A DNA stretch of 64,000 nt from Solwaraspora sp. WMMD1047 (lineage in GTDB: Bacteria; Actinomycetota; Actinomycetes; Mycobacteriales; Micromonosporaceae): positions 4,754,501 through 4,818,500 of the forward strand of contig NZ_JARUBL010000001.1 of assembly GCF_029626155.1 (NCBI RefSeq), in the 5' to 3' direction. The notes under the pieces are model-generated. The model was given only the letters and a program-made list of their open reading frames with translations, searched no databases and was not told the DNA's origin. The translations under genes were made by a program, and so were the position numbers. Below are positions 25,956-35,500 of the stretch, in pieces. Within the stretch, counting starts at the first letter, position 1, and the number at the start of each line of letters is the position of its first letter.

Positions 25956-27885
25956 CCACCGGCTCCGGGCCGACGGCGTCCACGAACGGGCGCGGCGAGT
26001 CGGCGACCGCGAACTGGGTGCGGTAGAGCTCGGCGTAGAGGCCGCCGACCGCGACCAGCTCCTCGTGCCGACCGCGCTCCACGATCCGACCCCGGTCGAG
26101 CACCAGGATCTGGTCCGCCTCGCGGACGGTGGAGAGGCGGTGCGCGATCACCAACGCGGTCCGGCCGCTGAGCGCGTTGGCCAACGCCCGCTGCACCGCC
26201 GCCTCCGACTCGGAGTCCAGGTGCGCGGTCGCCTCGTCCAGGATGACGATTGACGGCGCCTTGAGCAGCAGCCGGGCGATGGCGATGCGCTGCTTCTCCC
26301 CGCCGGAGAAGCGGTAGCCACGCTCACCGACCGCCGTGTTCAGCCCGTCCGGCAGCGACCGGATCAGCTCCTCCACCTGGGCGCCGCGCAGCGCGGCCCA
26401 GAGATCGTCGTCGGTCGCGTCGGGCCGGGCGTACCGCAGGTTTTCCGCGATGCTCTCGTGGAACAGGTGGGAATCCTGGGTGACCACACCGATCTCGTCG
26501 CGCAGTGACTGCAGGTCGGCGTCGCGCACGTCGACGCCGCCGACCCGGACCGCGCCCTCGGTCACGTCGTAGATCCGGGAGACCAGCATCGAGGTGGTCG
26601 TCTTGCCCGCGCCGGACGGCCCGACCAGGGCCACCATCTGCCCCGGCTCGACGGTGAAGGAGACCCCGCGCAGCACCGGCTCGGCGGCGGTCCGGTCCAG
26701 GGTCGCCACGTCCTCCAGCGAGGCCAGCGACACCTCCGCCGCCGTCGGGTAGCGGAAGTGCACGTCGTCGAACTCCAACCGGCCGGCGCCGCGCGGCACG
26801 GCGACCGGCGCGGCCGGCTCCTCGATGGAGGGACGCAGGTCGAGCACCTCGAAGACCCGGTCGAAGGAGACCAGCGCGCTCATCACGTCGACCCGCACGT
26901 TCGACAGCGCGGTGAGCGGTCCGTAGAGCCGGGTCAGCAGCAGCGCCAGGGTGACCACGGTGCCGGCGCTGACCTGCCCGGTCACCGCCAGCCAGCCGCC
27001 GAGGCCGTAGGTGAGGGCCTGGGCCAGGGAGGCGACCAGCAGCATCGCCACGAAGAAGGTCCGGGAGTACATCGCCGACTGGATGCCGATGTCGCGGACC
27101 CGCTCGGCCCGCTGCTCGAACCGCCGCGCCTCGGCGTCGGGCCGGCCGAAGAGCTTGACCAGCAGCGCGCCGGCCACCCCGAACCGCTCGGTCATGGTGG
27201 CGTTCATCTTGGCGTCCAGGTCGTACGACTCGCGGGTGATCTCCGCCAACCGTTTGCCGACCCGCCGGGCCGGAATGATGAAGATCGGCAGGAGAACCAG
27301 GGAGAGCGCCGTGATCTGCCAGGAGAGGGTGAACATCACCGCCGCGGTGAGCACCAGCTGGATGACGTTGCTGACCACCCCGGACAGGGTCGAGGTGAAG
27401 GCCCGCTGGGCGCCCTGCACGTCGTTGTTCAACCGGCTGACCAGCGCACCGGTCTGGGTACGGGTGAAGAACTGGACCGGCATCCGCTGCACGTGGTCGT
27501 AGACCCGGGTCCGCAGGTCGAGGATGATCCCCTCCCCGATCCGGGCCGAGTACCAGCGCTGGACCAGGGAGAGCAGCGCGTCGGCGACGGCCAGGGCGGC
27601 GATGAACCAGGCGATCCGGACCACCGTGCCGCCCGCTCCCGGGCCGCCCCGGGTGATCGCGTTGATCACGTCGCCGGCGAGGACCGGCGTCGCCACGCCG
27701 ATCACCGCGGCCAGCACCACGGTGAGCAGGAAGACCGCGATGTCGCGCCGGTACGGGCGGGCGAAACCCAGGATGCGCCGGCTGGTGCCGCTGCGGACCC
27801 GGTGCGAGCCGAGCTCGTCCTGGTTGCGCATGGCGCGCAGCATGCTCCAGCTGGCCATTCCGCCGCCGCCCATCGGGTTGGTCAC
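25921..27885 (-). CDS. ABC exporter, fused membrane and ATPase domains
   Basis: This is a 654-aa half-transporter with a GTG start behind GGAGGTGG. Residues about 38-330 hold six membrane helices of the ABC1 exporter fold (FLLTVVLAAVIGVATPVLAGDV; FFVAMLLVASLAQALTYGLGG). The ATPase follows: Walker A LVGPSGAGKTT, Q-loop VVTQDSHLF, signature FSGGEKQR, Walker B IVILDEAT, and the H-loop IAHRL. Substrate is unknown; homologues export lipids, peptides or drugs. It works as a dimer and no second half-transporter is adjacent, so a homodimer is likely. The promoter lies in the roughly 200-bp gap after the enoyl-CoA hydratase gene. Confidence 0.94.
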   Translation of the reverse strand: MTNPMGGGGMASWSMLRAMRNQDELGSHRVRSGTSRRILGFARPYRRDIAVFLLTVVLAAVIGVATPVLAGDVINAITRGGPGAGGTVVRIAWFIAALAVADALLSLVQRWYSARIGEGIILDLRTRVYDHVQRMPVQFFTRTQTGALVSRLNNDVQGAQRAFTSTLSGVVSNVIQLVLTAAVMFTLSWQITALSLVLLPIFIIPARRVGKRLAEITRESYDLDAKMNATMTERFGVAGALLVKLFGRPDAEARRFEQRAERVRDIGIQSAMYSRTFFVAMLLVASLAQALTYGLGGWLAVTGQVSAGTVVTLALLLTRLYGPLTALSNVRVDVMSALVSFDRVFEVLDLRPSIEEPAAPVAVPRGAGRLEFDDVHFRYPTAAEVSLASLEDVATLDRTAAEPVLRGVSFTVEPGQMVALVGPSGAGKTTTSMLVSRIYDVTEGAVRVGGVDVRDADLQSLRDEIGVVTQDSHLFHESIAENLRYARPDATDDDLWAALRGAQVEELIRSLPDGLNTAVGERGYRFSGGEKQRIAIARLLLKAPSIVILDEATAHLDSESEAAVQRALANALSGRTALVIAHRLSTVREADQILVLDRGRIVERGRHEELVAVGGLYAELYRTQFAVADSPRPFVDAVGPEPVVTVPSRDYQQP

Positions 27886-28081
27886 CCGCCACCTCCATCG
27901 CGTCGCCGGACCGTCACCTGTTCATTCTCCGGACGCCTGTGACAACCAGCCGCTGGGCAGCCGAATCGAACGGGCGCGGAGCGCCGGGAGAGGCCCTCGG
28001 CGGGCACGACCGGAAAGACACCCGGCACAACCACCGGGAAAGCCCAGATCTTCCCCGCGGTCCTTACCGGGGGCGGCCGGG

Positions 28082-28846
28082 CTACTCGCCGAGACCCGCC
28101 AGATCGCGCAGCCGGCGGGTCTGCGCCTCCCGCTCGGCCCGCTGCTGCTCGGCACTCGATCGGCCGGCGGCGCCGGCCAGCAGTGCCTTGATCTCCACCA
28201 CCGCGTCGCGGTTACCGGCGAGGACGGCCGCGACCAGATCGGCCACGGCGGCGTCCAGTTCGCCCGGCGCGACCACCGCGGTGGCCAGCCCGAGCCGGTA
28301 CGCCTCGGCGGCGTCCAGCCGCCGGCCGGTGACGCAGATCTCCAGCGCCCGGGCGTAGCCGACCAGCTCCACGAGCCGACCGGTGCCGGCCAGGTCGGGC
28401 ACCAGGCCCAGCGTCACCTCGGCCATCGACAGGGTGGCGGAGTCGGCCAGGACCCGCAGGTCACAGGCGAGCGCCAACTGGAACCCGGCGCCGATGGCAT
28501 GGCCCTGCACGGCGGCGACCGAGATCAGGTCCGGCCGGTGCAGCCAGGTGAAGGCCGCCTGGAACTCGGCGATCCGGTCGGCGCACTCGGCCGGCGGCAA
28601 CCGGGTCAGCTCGGCGACCGAGCCCGGGCCGGTGCCGGCCGCCACGGCTCGGTCGAGCCCGGCGGAGAAGGCCCGGCCCTCGCCGCGGACGACCACGACC
28701 CGCACGTCGCCGGGGAGGTCGCGGGCGAAGTCGCGCATCGCCAACCACATCTGGGGGGTCTGCGCGTTGAGCACGTCGGGCCGGCACAACGTCACTGTCG
28801 CGACCGGCCCGTCGCGATCCAACCGCACGCCGACGGGTTCGGTCAC
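28082..28846 (-). CDS. Enoyl-CoA hydratase/isomerase family protein
   Basis: About 254 aa from GTG 28846; the longer in-frame reading overlaps the next gene and shows no family match. Crotonase-fold signatures: VVVVRGEGRAFSAGLD forms the first oxyanion-hole strand, AAVQGHAIGAGFQLALACDLRVLADSATLSMAEVTLGLVPDLAGTGRL the second with the catalytic Glu, then ALEICVTGRRLDAAEAYRLGLATAVV. The enzyme acts on acyl-CoA thioesters, probably hydrating enoyl-CoA. No other fatty-acid genes are nearby. It may be cotranscribed with the small HTH gene upstream. Confidence 0.92.
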   Translation of the reverse strand: MTEPVGVRLDRDGPVATVTLCRPDVLNAQTPQMWLAMRDFARDLPGDVRVVVVRGEGRAFSAGLDRAVAAGTGPGSVAELTRLPPAECADRIAEFQAAFTWLHRPDLISVAAVQGHAIGAGFQLALACDLRVLADSATLSMAEVTLGLVPDLAGTGRLVELVGYARALEICVTGRRLDAAEAYRLGLATAVVAPGELDAAVADLVAAVLAGNRDAVVEIKALLAGAAGRSSAEQQRAEREAQTRRLRDLAGLGE

Positions 28847-28892
28847 CACAGGTTCCGGCGGCGGGTGAGGGCGGAGCGACCTGATGAGCGGG

Positions 28893-29120
28893 TCACGCCT
28901 TCTTGCGGCGGCGGGCGCCACCGCGTTGACGCAACTGGACGCCGGACTCGGTGAGCACCCGGTGGATGAACCCGTACGAACGGCCGGTCGAGGCCGCCAG
29001 GGCACGGATGCTCTCGCCGGAGGTGTACCGCTTGACCAGGTCCTTGGCGAGCGTCTGGCGCTCGGCTCCGACGATCCGGCGACCCTTCTCAGTGCTGGTG
29101 GCTGTGCCGGTGGCTGCCAT
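28893..29120 (-). CDS. Small helix-turn-helix DNA-binding protein, 75 aa
   Basis: The ATG follows GAGGAA. The protein has an N-terminal flexible TATSTEKGRR, a compact HTH (LAKDLVKRYTSGESIRALAASTGRSYGFIHRVLTESGVQLRQR) of the transposase/resolvase (HTH_38-like) type, and a very basic tail RGGARRRKKA. Proteins of this size and tail are highly conserved single-copy genes in Micromonospora and Streptomyces and are annotated only as helix-turn-helix or transcriptional regulator. A chromatin or global DNA-binding role is inferred. Confidence 0.88.
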   Translation of the reverse strand: MAATGTATSTEKGRRIVGAERQTLAKDLVKRYTSGESIRALAASTGRSYGFIHRVLTESGVQLRQRGGARRRKKA

Positions 29121-29263
29121 GTTGATTCCTCACGTCCCAGACTGTGCGGTTCGATACGGTCCCACCTATTAGACCGCCTCGAACGATCATGCGCTAGATA
29201 TCAACTCATCGCCAACCGACACGCACAGCGCTGTCGACTTCCCGATCGAGTGATTGCGGAGAA

Positions 29264-30871
29264 TCAGGCGAGCTCCACGAGTTCCAGCAGATCATCACTC
29301 CACGCGTCCTCGTCGCCGTCGGGCAGCAATATGGCGCGATCCGGCTTGAGGGCCAGCACCGCGCCGGGATCGTGGGTGACCAGGACGATCGCGCCGGGGT
29401 ACCGGGCGATCGCGTCCAGGACCTGCTCACGACTGACCGGATCCAGGTTGTTGGTCGGCTCGTCGAGCAGCAGGACGTTGGCACCGGAACAGACCAGGGT
29501 GGCAAGTGCCAGTCGGGTCTTCTCGCCACCGGAGAGCACCCCGGCCGGCTTGTCGACATCGTCACCGGAGAACAGAAAGGCGCCCAGAATTCGGCGCAGT
29601 TCAGTATCCGACTGCTCAATTGCGGCGCTGCGCATGTGGTCGAGGACGCTACGATCCACATCCAGCGTCTCGTGCTCCTGCGCGTAGTAACCCAGCCGCA
29701 GCCCATGGCCCGGACGGACCTCGCCGGTGTCCGGCGGTAGTAGACCACCGAGAATGCGCAGCAACGTGGTCTTGCCGGCCCCGTTGAGGCCGAGAATCGC
29801 CACTCGGGAGCCGCGATCCACCGCGACGTTGACGTCGGTGAAGATCTCCAGCGACCCGTACGACTTGGAGAGCCCGTCGGCGGTCAGCGGGGTCTTGCCG
29901 CACGGTGCCGGGCTCGGGAACCGCACCTTGGCGACCTTGTCCGCGACCCGGGTCTCGTCCAACCCGGACAGCAGCCGCTCGGCCCGGCGGGCCATGTTCT
30001 GCGCCGCGACCGTCTTGGTCGCCTTGGCCCGCATCTTGTCCGCCTGGGTTAGCAGCGCGCCGGCCTTCTTCTCGGCGTTGGCCCGTTCCCGGCGCCGCCG
30101 CCGCTCGTCGGTCTCCCGCTGCTCCTGGTACGCCTTCCAGCCGACGTTGTAGACGTCGACCACCGACCGGGTGGCGTCCAGGAACCAGACCTTGTTGACC
30201 ACGGCCTCCAGCAGGGCCGCGTCGTGGCTGATCACGATGAGCCCGCCCTTGTGCCCGGCGAGGAACCCGCGTAGCCAGGTGATCGAGTCGGCGTCCAGGT
30301 GGTTCGTCGGCTCGTCCAGCAGCAGCGTCCCGCCGCCGCCCTCGGCGGCGTCCCGGAACAGGATCCGGGCCAGCTCGATCCGGCGGCGCTGGCCGCCGGA
30401 GAGGGTGCCGATGGTCTGGGTGAGCACCCGGTCCGGCAGCCCGAGGTTGGCGCAGATCCGGGCCGCCTCGGCCTCGGCCGCGTAGCCGCCCAGCGAGGCG
30501 AACTGGTCCTCCAGGGCGCCGTAGCGGCGGACCAGCCGGTCGTCGCCGCTCTCGCTGGCCAGCCGCTCCTCGATCTCCTTCATCTGCGCCATCAGCCGGT
30601 CCAGGCCGCGGGCCGAGAGCACCCGGTCCCGGGCGGTGGTGCCCAGGTCTCCGGTCCGGGGGTCCTGCGGCAGGTAGCCCACGGCGCTGCGGCGCTCGAT
30701 CTGCCCCGCGTAGGGCTGGCCCTCGCCGGCCAGCACCTTGAGCGTGGTGGTCTTGCCGGCCCCGTTGCGACCGACCAGCCCGATCCGGTCGCCGGGCTGC
30801 ACCCGCAGGGTGGTGTCGGACAGCAGGATCCGGGCGCCGGCGCGCAGTTCCAGGCCGGTTGCGGTGATCAT
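29264..30871 (-). CDS. ABC-F family ATPase (translation/antibiotic-resistance type)
   Basis: This is a 535-aa protein starting MITATGLELRAGARIL, with two ATPase domains in one chain and no membrane helices. Each half has a Walker A (GRNGAGKTT; GLNGAGKTT), a signature (LSGGQRRR; LSGGEKTR) and a Walker B (LLLDEPTNHLD; LLLDEPTNNLD). A basic helical linker (ERRRRRERANAEKKAGALLTQ) joins them. ABC-F proteins bind the ribosomal E site and adjust the peptidyl transferase centre. No antibiotic gene cluster is nearby, so a housekeeping translation role is more likely than self-resistance. Confidence 0.93.
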   Translation of the reverse strand: MITATGLELRAGARILLSDTTLRVQPGDRIGLVGRNGAGKTTTLKVLAGEGQPYAGQIERRSAVGYLPQDPRTGDLGTTARDRVLSARGLDRLMAQMKEIEERLASESGDDRLVRRYGALEDQFASLGGYAAEAEAARICANLGLPDRVLTQTIGTLSGGQRRRIELARILFRDAAEGGGGTLLLDEPTNHLDADSITWLRGFLAGHKGGLIVISHDAALLEAVVNKVWFLDATRSVVDVYNVGWKAYQEQRETDERRRRRERANAEKKAGALLTQADKMRAKATKTVAAQNMARRAERLLSGLDETRVADKVAKVRFPSPAPCGKTPLTADGLSKSYGSLEIFTDVNVAVDRGSRVAILGLNGAGKTTLLRILGGLLPPDTGEVRPGHGLRLGYYAQEHETLDVDRSVLDHMRSAAIEQSDTELRRILGAFLFSGDDVDKPAGVLSGGEKTRLALATLVCSGANVLLLDEPTNNLDPVSREQVLDAIARYPGAIVLVTHDPGAVLALKPDRAILLPDGDEDAWSDDLLELVELA

Positions 30872-31110
30872 CTCGTGGGACTCGCTCTCGGGGTCGAAGG
30901 CTGACTCAGGGCACACGGAACGGCCGGCGGGCTCGGGGCCCGTCGGCGCGGGGCGGTTCAGCCTTCGCAGCGCAGCACGCCGACAAGTGTACCGGGCGGG
31001 GCGGGACCGGCCGGCACGGATTACCAATCAAGATCATCGGGTATCGACTGGCCGTCACCAGACAGGAACTGGCCGCCGGAGAACCGGCCCGCTGACCGAT
31101 CGGGGTCGTG

Positions 31111-32016
31111 ATGGAGCTCAACGAGAACGCGCGCATCGACACCAGTCAGATTTCCGACCGTCGCGGCTCGGGCGGTGGCGGCCTGGGCGGGCTGCCGATC
31201 CCGGGCGGTGGCGGCGGCCTGGCGGGGATCATCGTCACGCTGCTGGCGCTGCTGGTCGGCGGTGGGTTCGGTCTCAACGCGATGACCGGCGGCGGGTCGG
31301 AGCAGGGTGACAACGCGGCGCTGGAGCAGCGCTGCGCGGCCGACGACGCGCTCAGCCAGCTCGACTGCCGCAACACGCTCTACGTCAACTCCATCCAGGC
31401 CTGGTGGCGGACCGCGCTGCCGGAGCACTTCGGCGAGCAGTACCAGCAGACCGATACGGTCTTCTTCGAGCAGGCGGTCAGCACCGGCTGCGGGCAGGCC
31501 GACTCCGGCGTCGGTCCGTTCTACTGCCCGGCCGACCGGCAGGTCTACATCGACCTCTCCTTCTACCAGGTGCTGGCTGACCAGCTCGGCGCCAGCGGGG
31601 AATTCGCCCAGCCGTACGTGCTGGCCCACGAGTACGGCCACCACGTGCAGACCCTGCTCGGCACCGAGGCGCAGGTCCGCCGGCAGCAGGAGCGCGACCC
31701 GGGCGCCGCCAACGAGCTGTCGGTGATGATGGAGCTGCAGGCCGACTGCTACGCGGGCGCGTGGGCGAAGAACGCCACCGGCACCGCCGACGAGGCCGGC
31801 CAGAAGATCTTCACCAGCATCACCGAGCAGGACATCCGGGAGGGGCTGGACACCGCCGCCGCGATCGGCGACGACACCATCCAGGAACGCTCGGGTGGCC
31901 AGATCGACGAATCGAAGTTCACCCACGGCAGCGCCGAGCAGCGGCAGGAGTGGTTCAAGCGGGGTTACGACGGCGGCGACCCGACCGCCTGCGACACCTT
32001 CGGCTCCGCGCTCTGA
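31111..32016 (+). CDS. Neutral zinc metallopeptidase (YpfJ-type)
   Basis: This is a 301-aa membrane-anchored protease. ATG 31111 is preferred over the adjacent GTG. After about 30 Gly-rich residues there is one membrane helix (GIIVTLLALLVGGGFGL, about 36-55). The extracytoplasmic domain has HEYGHH with zinc ligands His173 and His177 and catalytic Glu174, plus MMELQADCYAG with a third ligand (Glu/Asp). Four Cys (RCAADD, LDCRN, GCGQAD, YCPAD) probably make disulfides. The family (DUF neutral zinc metallopeptidase, KPN_02809/YpfJ) is widespread but its substrates are unknown. Confidence 0.92.
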   Translation: MELNENARIDTSQISDRRGSGGGGLGGLPIPGGGGGLAGIIVTLLALLVGGGFGLNAMTGGGSEQGDNAALEQRCAADDALSQLDCRNTLYVNSIQAWWRTALPEHFGEQYQQTDTVFFEQAVSTGCGQADSGVGPFYCPADRQVYIDLSFYQVLADQLGASGEFAQPYVLAHEYGHHVQTLLGTEAQVRRQQERDPGAANELSVMMELQADCYAGAWAKNATGTADEAGQKIFTSITEQDIREGLDTAAAIGDDTIQERSGGQIDESKFTHGSAEQRQEWFKRGYDGGDPTACDTFGSAL

Positions 32017-32243
32017 CGGCGGCAGCGCAGCACCCCGGCACCTCAGCACCCCAGCAGCGGCTCAGCGACCCGGTTCCGGCCCAGCCGGAGCCGGGTCGCC
32101 GCTATCCGTTGGCCGCAGGGCCGCCGGCGGATCGAGACAGCTGAGTCTTTCCATGTCCGGTGGCCGGCGGTTACCATCCAGTATCCGAATACTCCTCATG
32201 TAATCGGATGCCCGCCGATCTCCACCGCCCCCGGAGGATCGCC

Positions 32244-35200
32244 ATGGCCCACCCCCGCATCGCCGGCCTCTGCGTGGCCGCCCTCCTGATCGGCTCCCCC
32301 GCCGTCGTCGCCGGACCAGCCGCCGCCGCGCCGCAGCCGGCGACCCCGGCCGGCCCGGCGGCGGCACCGGCCGTGAACGCCCTCACCCCGAGTGCCTTCG
32401 CCGCGAACGACTACTGCCTGGGCGAGTGCTCGGACATCCTGCCGCCCGGCCAGAACGGCAACGCCACCCTGGTCGAGGTCCTCGCCAACCAGGCGTTCGG
32501 CACCCTGCCCCGGCACTCCGGCGACCAGCTCGGCCGCTACGCCGACCTCGTCTACGGCTACGCCGGCCTGCGCCCCGACCAGCTCGACACGTTCTTCAAC
32601 GACGCCTCCTTCGGGGTGTTGCCCGGCCAGGCCGAGCGCGACTACTCGCCCCGGTCGGACGTGCGGATCGTGCGGGACCGGGCCACCGGGACACCGCACA
32701 TCACCGGCACCACCCGGGCCGGCACCATGTACGGGGCCGGCTACGCCGGCGCCGAGGACCGGCTGTTCACGATGGACCTGCTGCGGCACGTCGGCCGGGG
32801 CACGCTCACCCCGTTCGCCGGCGGAGCGCCCGGCAACCGGGCGCTGGAGCAGAGCGTCTGGCGGACCTCGCCGTACACCGAGGCCGACCTGCAGGCCCAG
32901 GTGGCGGCGCTGCGCGACCAGGGGGCGCGCGGCCAGCAGCTCTACGCCGACGTGCAGGAGTACATCGCCGGCGTCAACGCCTACATCCGCACCTGCATGG
33001 CGAACCGGAACTGCCCCGGCGAGTACGTGCTGACCGGTCACCTGGACGCGATCACGAACGCCGGCGGGCCGGAGGAGTTCCAGCTGACCGACCTGATCGC
33101 CATCGCCGGCGTGGTCGGTGGCCTGTTCGGCGGCGGGGGCGGCACCGAGATGCAGTCCGCGCTGGTGCGGATCGCCGCCCGGGCGAAGTACGGCACCGCC
33201 GAGGGCGACCGGGTCTGGGCCGGGTTCCGCGCCGAGAACGACCCGGAGGCGGTGCTCACCCTGCACGACGGGCAGAGTTTCCCGTACGGCGCGGCCCCGC
33301 CGGACGCGGCGAGCGTGGTGCTGCCGGACGCCGGAACGGCCCGGGTGGAACCGGTGGTCACCGACCAGACCGGCTCGGCCACCAGCGCCGCCGGTGGACC
33401 CTCGGAGCTGGCCGCGGCGTTGTCCGGGCTCACCGTCACCCCGGCCAGCCGGGGCATGTCGAACGCGGCGGTCGTCTCGGCCGCGCACTCCGCGACCGGC
33501 CACCCGATCGCGGTCTTCGGACCGCAGACCGGGTACTTCTCCCCGCAGCTGCTGATGGTCCAGGAGCTGCAGGGGCCGGGGATCAGCGCCCGGGGCGCCG
33601 CGTTCGCCGGGCTCAACCTCTACGTGCTGCTCGGTCGCGGCCAGGACTACGCGTGGAGCGCGACCTCGTCCATCCACGACATCACCGACACCTACGCCGT
33701 GCCGCTCTGCACCACCGACGGCAGCGCCCCGACGCTGGCCAGCAACCGGTACCTGTACCGGGGCCAGTGCCTGGCGATGGAGGAGCTGTCGCACGTCAAC
33801 CGCTGGCGGCCGACGGTGGCCGACGGCACCGCCGCCGGGTCGTACCGGATGGTGGCCTGGCGGACCAACCTCGGTCTGGTCGGCTGGCGGGCGACGGTGG
33901 CCGGCCGCCCGCACGCCTTCACCCAGCTCCGGTCCACCTACCGGCACGAGGCCGACTCGGCGATCGGCTTCCAGCTGTTCAACGACCCGGCGGCGATGGG
34001 CTCGGCGGCGGACTTCGTCGCCTCGGCGGCGAACGTCGAGTACGCGTTCAACTGGTTCTACGTCAACTCGACCGAGTCGGCGTACTTCAACTCCGGGCTC
34101 AACCCGGTCCGGGCCGCGGGCGCGGATCCGAACCTGCCGATGCGGGCCGAGCCGGCGTACGAGTGGCAGGGTTTTGACCCGGCGACGAACACCGCGAGTT
34201 ACGCCCCGCTGGCCAGCCACCCCCGGTCGGTGGACCAGGACTACTACGTGAGCTGGAACAACAAGGCGGCCCGGGACTTCGGGGCGGCCGACGGCAACTT
34301 CAGCTTCGGCGCGGTGCACCGCGGCGACCTGCTGGACCGGCCGCTGCGGACCGCGCTGGCGGCCGGGCAGAAGTTCGACCGGGCCTCGCTGACCGCGCTG
34401 GTGCAGCGGGCCGGCCTGACCGATCTGCGCGGCGTCGAGGTGCTCGACGAGCTGATCCGGGTGCTGGCGAGCCAGCCGGTCGGCGACGCCGAGCTGGCCG
34501 CCACGGTGGCCCGGCTGACGGCGTGGCGGCAGGCCGGCGCGCTGCGGGTGGAGACCGCCCGGGGTTCGAAGGTCTACCAGCACTCCGAGGCGATCCGGGT
34601 GTTCGACGCCTGGTGGCCGCTGCTGGTCGCGGGGATGTTCAAGGCGCCGCTCGGTGCCGACCTGTACCAGGCGCTGGTGAACGCCCTGCAGATCAACGAG
34701 TCGCCGTCCGGGCACCAGCGCGGCGACGTGTCGAACCTGCCGAGTTCGGCGAACGAGGCGCAGGCGCACAAGGGATCGTCGTTCCAGTACGGCTGGTGGG
34801 GGTACGTGGACAAGGATCTGCGCGCGGTGCTCGGCGACCCGGTCCGGGGCGGCCTCGGCCGGACGTTCTGCGGCGGCGGCGAGCTGGCCGGCTGCCGGCA
34901 GGTTCTGCTCGACACGCTGCGCGCGGCGGTGGCGACGCCGGCGAGCCAGGTCTATCCGGGCGACGACACCTGCGCGGCCGGCGACCAGTGGTGCGCCGAC
35001 GCCATCGTGCAGTCCCCGCTCGGCGGTATCCGGCACGCCACCATCGCCTGGCAGAACCGCCCCACCTACCAGCAGGTGGTCTCGTTCCCGGCGGCCCGCG
35101 GCGACGACCTGACCAACCTGGCCGCCGGCCGGCCGGTCACCGCCTCCAGCAGCCAGCTCGGCAACGGCGCCGCCCGGGCGGTGGACGGTGACCTCGGCAC

Positions 35201-35495
35201 GCGGTGGGCGAGTTCCTGGTCGGACAACCAGTCACTCACCGTCGATCTCGGCACGGTCCGGCCGGTCGGTCGGGCGGTGCTGACCTGGGAGGCGGCGTAC
35301 GCCCGGTCCTACCGGGTGGAGGTCTCCACCGACGGGGTCGGCTGGCGGCCGGTCTGGTCCACCACCGCCGGCGACGGCGGCACCGACAACGTCACGTTCC
35401 CGGCCACCCCGGCCCGCTACCTGCGGATGCAGGGCCTGACCCGGGCCACGTCGTACGGCTTCTCGTTGTGGGAGCTGCGGGTGTACGCCCACTGA
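32244..35495 (+). CDS. Secreted penicillin acylase-family amidohydrolase with C-terminal F5/8 type C domain
   Basis: The protein is 1083 aa from ATG 32244, preceded by GGAGG. The signal peptide spans residues 1-32. The precursor has the N-terminal nucleophile hydrolase order of penicillin G/acyl-homoserine lactone acylases: an alpha chain (VRIVRDRATGTPHITGTT...AGAEDRLFTMDLLRHVGRG), a spacer, then the beta chain starting at the self-cleaved MSNA site (nucleophile Ser406). The usual G-S-N is M-S-N here. The last roughly 130 residues (NLAAGRPVTASSSQLGNGAARAVDGDLGTRW) form a discoidin/F5-8C carbohydrate-binding domain. Substrate may be a penicillin, acyl-HSL or lipopeptide amide. It stands as a single gene. 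Confidence 0.9.
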   Translation: MAHPRIAGLCVAALLIGSPAVVAGPAAAAPQPATPAGPAAAPAVNALTPSAFAANDYCLGECSDILPPGQNGNATLVEVLANQAFGTLPRHSGDQLGRYADLVYGYAGLRPDQLDTFFNDASFGVLPGQAERDYSPRSDVRIVRDRATGTPHITGTTRAGTMYGAGYAGAEDRLFTMDLLRHVGRGTLTPFAGGAPGNRALEQSVWRTSPYTEADLQAQVAALRDQGARGQQLYADVQEYIAGVNAYIRTCMANRNCPGEYVLTGHLDAITNAGGPEEFQLTDLIAIAGVVGGLFGGGGGTEMQSALVRIAARAKYGTAEGDRVWAGFRAENDPEAVLTLHDGQSFPYGAAPPDAASVVLPDAGTARVEPVVTDQTGSATSAAGGPSELAAALSGLTVTPASRGMSNAAVVSAAHSATGHPIAVFGPQTGYFSPQLLMVQELQGPGISARGAAFAGLNLYVLLGRGQDYAWSATSSIHDITDTYAVPLCTTDGSAPTLASNRYLYRGQCLAMEELSHVNRWRPTVADGTAAGSYRMVAWRTNLGLVGWRATVAGRPHAFTQLRSTYRHEADSAIGFQLFNDPAAMGSAADFVASAANVEYAFNWFYVNSTESAYFNSGLNPVRAAGADPNLPMRAEPAYEWQGFDPATNTASYAPLASHPRSVDQDYYVSWNNKAARDFGAADGNFSFGAVHRGDLLDRPLRTALAAGQKFDRASLTALVQRAGLTDLRGVEVLDELIRVLASQPVGDAELAATVARLTAWRQAGALRVETARGSKVYQHSEAIRVFDAWWPLLVAGMFKAPLGADLYQALVNALQINESPSGHQRGDVSNLPSSANEAQAHKGSSFQYGWWGYVDKDLRAVLGDPVRGGLGRTFCGGGELAGCRQVLLDTLRAAVATPASQVYPGDDTCAAGDQWCADAIVQSPLGGIRHATIAWQNRPTYQQVVSFPAARGDDLTNLAAGRPVTASSSQLGNGAARAVDGDLGTRWASSWSDNQSLTVDLGTVRPVGRAVLTWEAAYARSYRVEVSTDGVGWRPVWSTTAGDGGTDNVTFPATPARYLRMQGLTRATSYGFSLWELRVYAH

Positions 35496-35500
35496 GGGGC

